Assembly: GCF_000336815.1 (NCBI RefSeq)
Contig: NZ_AOLG01000009.1
Span: forward strand, 1 to 64,000
Reading direction: 5' to 3'
Length of the DNA: 64,000 nt
DNA from: Haloferax prahovense DSM 18310
GTDB lineage: Archaea > Halobacteriota > Halobacteria > Halobacteriales > Haloferacaceae
In this document: piece after piece, positions 59,757-64,000 of the stretch
How the letters are laid out: each line of letters starts with the position of its first letter
Numbering within the stretch: the stretch's first letter is position 1
Program-made: the position numbers and the translations under genes
The notes under the pieces: model-generated
What the model saw: only the letters and a program-made list of their open reading frames with translations
Told to the model about the DNA's origin: nothing
The model's database searches: none

Positions 59757-60094
59757 TCGACCGACACGAGCTCCATCAGCGGGTAGCCGTCTTCCATCTC
59801 CATGCGCGTCCGGACGCGAACGCCCTCGTAGTCGATTTCCATCTCGACCTCCATGAACCGGCCCGTGAGTTCCGTGTAGTCGGCGGCCGACTCGGCGAGT
59901 TCGGCTTCCAGCGCCCCGTCGAGGATGTGCACGGAGACCGACTCGCAGTACGGTTGGTTCTCGATGGCCTCGGCCATGGCCCGTTCGAGGCTCCGGGCGC
60001 TGTCGGGCGAGACCGGCGTCCCGGCGAACTGGTGGTAGAGCGTTCCGAACTTGATGCCCGCCTCGAAGCAGGCCGTCTGCGGGTCTGTGACCAT
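59753..60094 (-). CDS. mptD: Archaeal dihydroneopterin aldolase MptD
   Basis: A 113-aa enzyme of the archaeal MptD family, which splits 7,8-dihydroneopterin to 6-hydroxymethyl-dihydropterin in tetrahydromethanopterin or folate synthesis. ACFEAGIKFGTLYHQFAGTPVS (residues 8-29) is the family start; GRFMEVEMEIDYEGVRVRTRMEMEDGYPLMEL (about 78-109) holds the rest of the active site. It is unrelated to bacterial FolB. It overlaps the NUDIX gene by 4 bp. Confidence 0.9.
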   Translation of the reverse strand: MVTDPQTACFEAGIKFGTLYHQFAGTPVSPDSARSLERAMAEAIENQPYCESVSVHILDGALEAELAESAADYTELTGRFMEVEMEIDYEGVRVRTRMEMEDGYPLMELVSVE

Positions 60095-60195
60095 GCCCGG
60101 AACTCCGTCGCCCTCGGGTAAAGTTCGGCGGTTTGAGGGGTCGCGCGAGCGCGAACCGGTCCTTACTTAGCCTCTCTTGTTAGAACTTACACCGA

Positions 60196-60984
60196 ATGGA
60201 CCAGCCGGTTTTGCTGACGGGGGCTGGCGGGCGCGTCGGCCAGGCGATACTAGGGCACATCGGCGACGCCTACGACTGGCGGCTGCTGGACCGCGAGCCA
60301 CTCTCCGACGAGAAGATACCCGACTCGGTCGACCCCACGGAGGTGTACGTCGCCGACGTCACCGACGAGACCGCCGTGCGAAACGCCATGGACGGCGCCG
60401 AGGCCGTCATCCACCTCGCGGGCGACCCGCGTCCCGAAGCGCCGTGGGACAGCGTCCTGCGGAACAACATCGACGGCACCCAACAGATGTTCGACGCCGC
60501 CGTCGACGCGGGCGTCGAGAAGTTCGCGTTCGCCTCCTCGAACCACGCCGTCGGCGCGTACGAGACGATGGACCGGACCCCGGACATGTACCGTCCGCAC
60601 CACGAGTTCCGACTCGACGGGACCGAACTCCCGCGTCCGAGTAACCTCTACGGCGTGAGCAAGGCGGCCGGCGAGACGCTCGGCCGGTACTACCACGACC
60701 ACCACGACATCTCGGTCGTGAACGTCCGCATCGGCAACCTCACCCAGCACCACCCGCCGAAGGAGTACGAGCGCGGCCAGGCGATGTGGCTGTCGTACCG
60801 CGACTGTGCGCACCTCTTCGAGTGCTGTATCGAGGCCGACTACGACTACGAAATCGTCTACGGTATCTCCGACAACGACCGGAAGTACTACTCCATCGAC
60901 CGCGCCCGCGCGGTGCTCGGCTACGACCCGCAGGACAACTCCGCCGAGTTCACCTTCAAGGGCGAACCGCTGGACGAGGCCTGA
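60196..60984 (+). CDS. azf: NAD-dependent glucose-6-phosphate dehydrogenase Azf
   Basis: A 262-aa short-chain dehydrogenase/epimerase that oxidises glucose 6-phosphate with NAD+, the entry to the haloarchaeal oxidative pentose phosphate pathway. The cofactor motif is GAGGRVG (residues 9-15), and the catalytic pair is Tyr152-x3-Lys156 in NLYGVSKAAGE. The sequence and 262-aa length match the characterised H. volcanii enzyme almost throughout. TATA-like TTACTTAG lies at about 60161-60168, 29 bp before ATG, so leaderless. Confidence 0.97.
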   Translation: MDQPVLLTGAGGRVGQAILGHIGDAYDWRLLDREPLSDEKIPDSVDPTEVYVADVTDETAVRNAMDGAEAVIHLAGDPRPEAPWDSVLRNNIDGTQQMFDAAVDAGVEKFAFASSNHAVGAYETMDRTPDMYRPHHEFRLDGTELPRPSNLYGVSKAAGETLGRYYHDHHDISVVNVRIGNLTQHHPPKEYERGQAMWLSYRDCAHLFECCIEADYDYEIVYGISDNDRKYYSIDRARAVLGYDPQDNSAEFTFKGEPLDEA

Positions 60985-61089
60985 TTGCGTCGTCGGAACC
61001 CCGATTTTCGGCCCCGTTGAACGCCGATTCTTCAGATGAGTCGTCGTGTGAAACAGCCGGTCAGGAGGCGTGCGAACGTGACGGGAGAA

Positions 61090-61096
61090 TATTTAT
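61090..61096 (+). promoter_or_regulatory. TATA box of the small membrane protein gene
   Basis: aatatttatag lies about 29 bp from ATG 61123 and only 17 bp from ATG 61111, which supports the second start and a leaderless transcript. Confidence 0.6.
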
Positions 61097-61122
61097 AGAA
61101 ATTCGACACGATGGTGTGCGTA

Positions 61123-61332
61123 ATGTCGTCACCCGGTTCCAATGCGGAGGGAGCAGGAGTTTCGCTCCGCAACGCGGTTTTACTCCTCTGCTCCCTGTTC
61201 GTCTTTCACCTCGGGAGGGGATGGGCGCGGGGACTCGTCGAAGGGGACTATCTGCTAGGTATCGTCGGCTTGCTCATCGCCCTCGCCCCGGTCGTCTGGC
61301 TACTGCTCGTCATTCGAGAGGCGTATTTCTGA
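61123..61332 (+). CDS. Small two-helix membrane protein, unknown function
   Basis: A 69-aa protein with a polar N-terminus (MSSPGSNAEGAGVS) and two hydrophobic segments (about residues 16-31 and 39-64). ATG 61123 is chosen over 61111 because the TATA-to-ATG spacing is then about 29 bp, as in the other genes here. No family identified. Confidence 0.65.
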   Translation: MSSPGSNAEGAGVSLRNAVLLLCSLFVFHLGRGWARGLVEGDYLLGIVGLLIALAPVVWLLLVIREAYF

Positions 61333-61375
61333 AACGATATCGTCACCAACGACGTTCGACAGACCTCTCTTTTTC

Positions 61376-61987
61376 TCACTCGAACAGGCCGCTCACGTCG
61401 TCTTCGCGCCGCCGCCGACGGCGGACGTGCTCACCCAATCGCTGAAACACCAACCCGCGCTGGGCCTCGTTTCGCACGAAGTCGAACACCATCGCGGTGA
61501 ACTGCGTCTGCGTCCCGTCGGCGACCTCGTCGCGGGCGTACGCGACCGCGTCGGCGACGACATCCTCGTCGTAGCCGTCGAGTTCTTCCGCGAGCGTCTC
61601 GGCCGCGACGGCGACCGCGTCGAAATCGAGGTCGTCGTAGGTGACGACTCCCCCGTCGAGTCGGAGCGCGAGCGGGTCGGCGGCGACGGCGGGGTCGGCT
61701 TCGAGTCGTGCGAGAAACGTCCGAACGCCGGCGAGGTCGACGCCGCGGTAGTCGTCGCCGAGGCCGTCGAGGTACTCCCGCGCGCTCCGGGCGAGGCCGA
61801 CCGCGCCCGAGTCGTTGCCGTCGCGGGCGTGATGGACCGCCGCGGTGAACTGGATGAGGCCGTGGAGGAACCGCTCGTCGTCGCCCCCGCGGTCGAGCGA
61901 GAGCCACGTCGCCTCCCACGCGCCGTGGGCCGCCCGGTACGCGCCCGCGTTGTAGATGGCGACGCCTGCGCGAAGCGAATCGTCCAT
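61376..61987 (-). CDS. DUF309 family protein
   Basis: A 203-aa protein. The DUF309 motif lies at the N-terminus: GVAIYNAGAYRAAHGAWEATWLSL (about residues 8-31), then FLHGLIQFTAAVHHARDGN (about 39-57). The paired histidine/glutamate pattern in AHGAWEATW suggests a metal site, as seen in related families; this is inference. Family function is unknown. A basic patch (RRRRRR) lies near the C-terminus. Confidence 0.88.
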   Translation of the reverse strand: MDDSLRAGVAIYNAGAYRAAHGAWEATWLSLDRGGDDERFLHGLIQFTAAVHHARDGNDSGAVGLARSAREYLDGLGDDYRGVDLAGVRTFLARLEADPAVAADPLALRLDGGVVTYDDLDFDAVAVAAETLAEELDGYDEDVVADAVAYARDEVADGTQTQFTAMVFDFVRNEAQRGLVFQRLGEHVRRRRRREDDVSGLFE

Positions 61988-62093
61988 GCGAACCGTTCGC
62001 CGTCCACGAGTAAAGATTTCGCGAAGAGCGGGCTCTCCCGCCGCAGGCCTTGCATACTTATGCCTCTCGAGAACATATGTGGTATGATAGCAT

Positions 62094-62135
62094 ATGAATG
62101 CCCTCGAAACCCTCGTCCGAGGTGTCGTACGATGA
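62094..62135 (+). CDS. Possible 13-codon leader peptide upstream of zinc ribbon gene
   Basis: A short ORF MNALETLVRGVVR whose TGA stop overlaps the ATG of the next gene (ATGA, 62132-62135). Translational coupling or attenuation could control the zinc-ribbon gene. It lies between two CATATG palindromes (62074-62079 and 62091-62096), the latter containing its ATG. It could be accidental, since the ORF is very short. Confidence 0.3.
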   Translation: MNALETLVRGVVR

Positions 62136-62356
62136 CCCAGTCCCCGGTTTGTATCCGCTGCGGTGAGCAGTACCTGTTCACGCGGGCGTACAAAGGCAAC
62201 TACTGTCGGGACTGCCACGGGTCGTGGGCCACCAAGCCCCGGTCCGAGGAGACGCCTCGCCCCCGTCCACAGCGGCCGCGCACGACCTCGTCGGTCCGCC
62301 GCCGCGAGGACGACGAGCGGTCGCCCGGCCTCGAACCGCCCTACGACGAGGCGTAA
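62132..62356 (+). CDS. Small zinc-ribbon protein
   Basis: A 74-aa protein with an N-terminal zinc ribbon C7-x2-C10 and C25-x2-C28 (CIRCGEQY and CRDCHGSW), followed by a basic, proline- and arginine-rich tail (PRPRPQRPRTTSSVRRRED). The basic tail suggests nucleic-acid binding. The ATG overlaps the stop of a 13-codon leader ORF. No specific function can be given. Confidence 0.75.
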   Translation: MTQSPVCIRCGEQYLFTRAYKGNYCRDCHGSWATKPRSEETPRPRPQRPRTTSSVRRREDDERSPGLEPPYDEA

Positions 62357-62533
62357 GCTCGTTTTTCCGGCCAGACTGCCGAGTGCGCTCGGGGGTCCGG
62401 GTTCGGTTTCGTCAACCGCTACGTTCGTACCCGCGACGGGTAGGCTCCCGTTAGCGACGGTTAGGGGACGCGTTCGCCCCGCGGATTGACCCGACCGGTG
62501 ACTCTATACGCCGCCCGGACGAGCGCTATCGAA

Positions 62534-63217
62534 ATGTCGTCCGAGTCGATTACCGTCCATCTCGTCGGGGACTCTACCATGGCCGATAAGGATGTGAACG
62601 AGCGTCCCGAAACCGGCTGGGGAATGCCCTTCGCCGACCGCTTCGACGACGCCGTCGCGGTGGCGAATCACGCCCGAAACGGCCGGAGCACCCGCACGTT
62701 TCTGGAGGAGGGTCGCTGGCGTCCCGTCGTCCGGCAGTTGACCGAGACCGACTACGTGTTCGTCCAGTTCGGCCACAACGACGAGGTGCCGTCGAAGGAA
62801 CAGCACACGACCGAGGAGGCGTTCGTCGACAACCTCCGGAAGTTCGTCGGCGAGACGCGCGAGCAGGGGGCGACGCCCGTGTTGCTCACCTCCATCGCGC
62901 GCCGTCACTTCGACGACGACGGCGTCCCGAAGGACACCCACCACGAGTACGCCGACCTGACGAGAGCCGTCGCGCGCGACCGCGACGTGCCGTTTATCGA
63001 CATGGACGAGCGAACGCGGTCGCTCTTAGAGGAACTCGGCCCCGCGGATTCGACGGCGCTCTACAACCATCTGGAGCCGGGCGAACACCCGAACTATCCC
63101 GATGGAATCGCCGACGACACGCACTTCAGCGAACACGGAGCGCGCCGCATGGCCGACCTAGTGCTCGACGGGGTCGAAGAAGTGGACCTCGGACTGGCCG
63201 CCCACGTCGAGTTCTGA
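62534..63217 (+). CDS. SGNH hydrolase, rhamnogalacturonan acetylesterase-like
   Basis: A 227-aa esterase. Block I is VGDSTMADK (Ser nucleophile in GDST), Block III is QFGHNDE, and Block V DDTHFSEHGA holds the Asp-His pair; NHARNGRSTRTF corresponds to Block II. This arrangement is that of the rhamnogalacturonan acetylesterase group. No signal peptide is present, so it probably acts in the cytosol on imported sugar esters. ATG 62534 is preferred over 62486 for giving a direct first strand. A TATA-like ctatacg lies about 30 bp upstream (about 62504). Confidence 0.9.
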   Translation: MSSESITVHLVGDSTMADKDVNERPETGWGMPFADRFDDAVAVANHARNGRSTRTFLEEGRWRPVVRQLTETDYVFVQFGHNDEVPSKEQHTTEEAFVDNLRKFVGETREQGATPVLLTSIARRHFDDDGVPKDTHHEYADLTRAVARDRDVPFIDMDERTRSLLEELGPADSTALYNHLEPGEHPNYPDGIADDTHFSEHGARRMADLVLDGVEEVDLGLAAHVEF

Positions 63218-63330
63218 CGTGCGCTGAACCCGGTCGCGGCGAAGTCATTCCCCGTTCAGGTTTCCGTACGGAGAACGTGGACTGACCCGAGAGAACAGAA
63301 GGCTCTCGAAGGTTAGTTCCCAGAGAGAAA

Positions 63331-63403
63331 CGTCCTGACGGAGATTTGAACTCCGGTCCCTGGCTCCGCAAGCCAGGAGGATAGTCCACTACCCTATCAG
63401 GAC
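63331..63403 (-). tRNA. tRNA-Arg(GCG)
   Basis: A 73-nt tRNA. Acceptor strands are GTCCTGA and TCAGGAC-type complement with discriminator G. The anticodon stem CTGGC/GCCAG encloses TTGCGGA, anticodon GCG. The T loop is GAGTTCAAATCTC. No CCA is encoded. Unlike the other tRNAs here, I see no palindromic 3'-half mimic downstream. Confidence 0.96.
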
Positions 63404-63433
63404 TGTCTTGCTGCATTCTTCGGTACTCGACGG

Positions 63434-63442
63434 TTACTTAAG
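63434..63442 (-). promoter_or_regulatory. TATA box of tRNA-Arg
   Basis: CTTAAGTAA on the minus strand, about 35 bp before the first base of tRNA-Arg. Confidence 0.6.
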
Positions 63443-63635
63443 ACGGTTACGATGTGAACTCCCAGTGAACCGCGGGACCACGGCACGAGGCTGGCGTCGA
63501 ACGCCGGGCACGGAACCCGGTCTCCGGCGTGAACGACGACCGTTTCTCACGCCGTCTCCGGCGCGTTTCCGCCGCCGCGGCGACCGTGCGTACCGCACGC
63601 AAAGGACTTTTTCGCCGGCGAGCCTAGCCTCGTGT

Positions 63636-64000
63636 GTGAATCGACGCGCGCTCCTCCTCGGAACCGCCGGACTGTGTGCCTCGCTCGCGGGGTGCGCGAG
63701 CGGCGACGACGCGGCGGAGCAGTCGGCGGCGAGCACCGAGACCGGAACCGCGTCGCCGACGCCGACGGAGGCCCCCCGCCGTCCGCGACTCGTCGGGCGC
63801 TCGTTCACGCCCGTCCGCGCCGACGCCTGTCCGGCCGACGGGGCGCTCGCGACCGAGACCGAGACCGGGTTCTCGGTCGTCGGCTGTGTCTCGGGGGCGA
63901 CCGAGTGTACCATCGCCCGACTCGCGCGGGCCGACTACGACGCCGACGCGGACACGGCCACGCTCGTCGTCGAGGCCGTCGAGCGGACCGACGTGAAGAA
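63636..64000 (+). CDS. Secreted lipoprotein, 3' truncated by the window end
   Basis: About 121 residues are visible, open at the right edge. The GTG start gives MNRRALLLGTAGLCASLAGC, a signal with paired arginines (Arg3-Arg4), a hydrophobic core and lipobox LAGC with Cys20, so likely a Tat-type lipoprotein. A Ser/Thr/Pro/Glu-rich linker follows (about 24-50). The remainder contains cysteines in ADACPADG, VGCVSG and ATECTIARL that may pair as disulfides. The family cannot be named from this part. Confidence 0.8.
   Translation, partial: MNRRALLLGTAGLCASLAGCASGDDAAEQSAASTETGTASPTPTEAPRRPRLVGRSFTPVRADACPADGALATETETGFSVVGCVSGATECTIARLARADYDADADTATLVVEAVERTDVK

Overview
This is haloarchaeal chromosomal DNA, very probably from a Haloferax species. 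GC content is high, the proteins are strongly acidic, and many ATG codons lie only 25-35 bp from a TATA-like element, which indicates leaderless transcripts. The genes include a thermosome subunit, Sec61-beta, L40e, L10e, an HVO_0476-family zinc-finger protein and the NAD-dependent glucose-6-phosphate dehydrogenase Azf. From memory, the gene order resembles the H. volcanii chromosome around HVO_0440-HVO_0513. Bases 5-23 are an exact Nextera transposase mosaic end, so the left edge is a contig end with adapter contamination. It truncates a sec61-beta gene.

Layout. 1-4.2 kb: truncated Sec61-beta, thioredoxin, L40e, MBL-fold hydrolase with a membrane protein, DUF5786, DUF99, family-4 uracil-DNA glycosylase and a DUF6498-like membrane protein. 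4.3-5.03 kb: an AT-rich islet with one HTH regulator gene and a perfect operator-like palindrome over its start. 5.0-7.9 kb: phosphonate-type ABC importer phnD-phnC-phnE. 8-13.8 kb: hisH, prephenate dehydratase, two Hsp20 chaperones, leuS. 14-18.2 kb: a tiny zinc-finger protein, an alanine dehydrogenase-like enzyme, a thermosome subunit and small proteins. 18.5-22.5 kb: tRNA-Ser(GGA), RidA, cytochrome bd oxidase cydAB. 22.6-32.6 kb: threonine deaminase, MATE exporter, citrate synthase, a PhoU/TrkA-C duplicated protein, an aspartoacylase-family hydrolase, a threonine synthase-like protein and an NrS-1/AEP primase-like protein. 32.7-41.9 kb: methyltransferases, HVO_0476 zinc finger, aminopeptidase, then a glycolytic cluster (type II GAPDH, Pgk, type I GAPDH) and a third Hsp20. 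41.9-49.3 kb: ATP-grasp ligase, L10e, glutamine amidotransferase, NucS, then a cluster of paired small paralogues (two PPOX proteins, two winged-helix regulators, two zinc ribbons) with a Bat-type HTH protein. 49.4-55 kb: a lipoprotein, DUF2270, two nearly identical cspA genes between two identical tRNA-Phe genes, SRPBCC and VanZ proteins, tRNA-Val(UAC), DUF192. 55-64 kb: a Tat-exported beta-helix protein, an ABC exporter, creatininase/NUDIX/MptD, azf, DUF309, a zinc ribbon, an SGNH esterase, tRNA-Arg(GCG) and a truncated lipoprotein.

The most unusual signal is a set of palindromic mimics of the tRNA 3' half. One lies downstream of tRNA-Ser, one downstream of each tRNA-Phe, and two downstream of tRNA-Val. 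Each copies the T-arm and usually part of the acceptor of its own neighbouring tRNA, and carries the inverted complement on the other side of a hairpin core. Additional TCGCTNCGCTC-type hairpins lie around the Phe-1 and Val copies. I know of no description of such an element. Other points of interest are the self-operator of the islet regulator, the duplicated csp/tRNA-Phe segment, the primase-like protein with a degenerate catalytic motif, and the paired-paralogue cluster. I see no CRISPR array, rRNA or insertion sequence.
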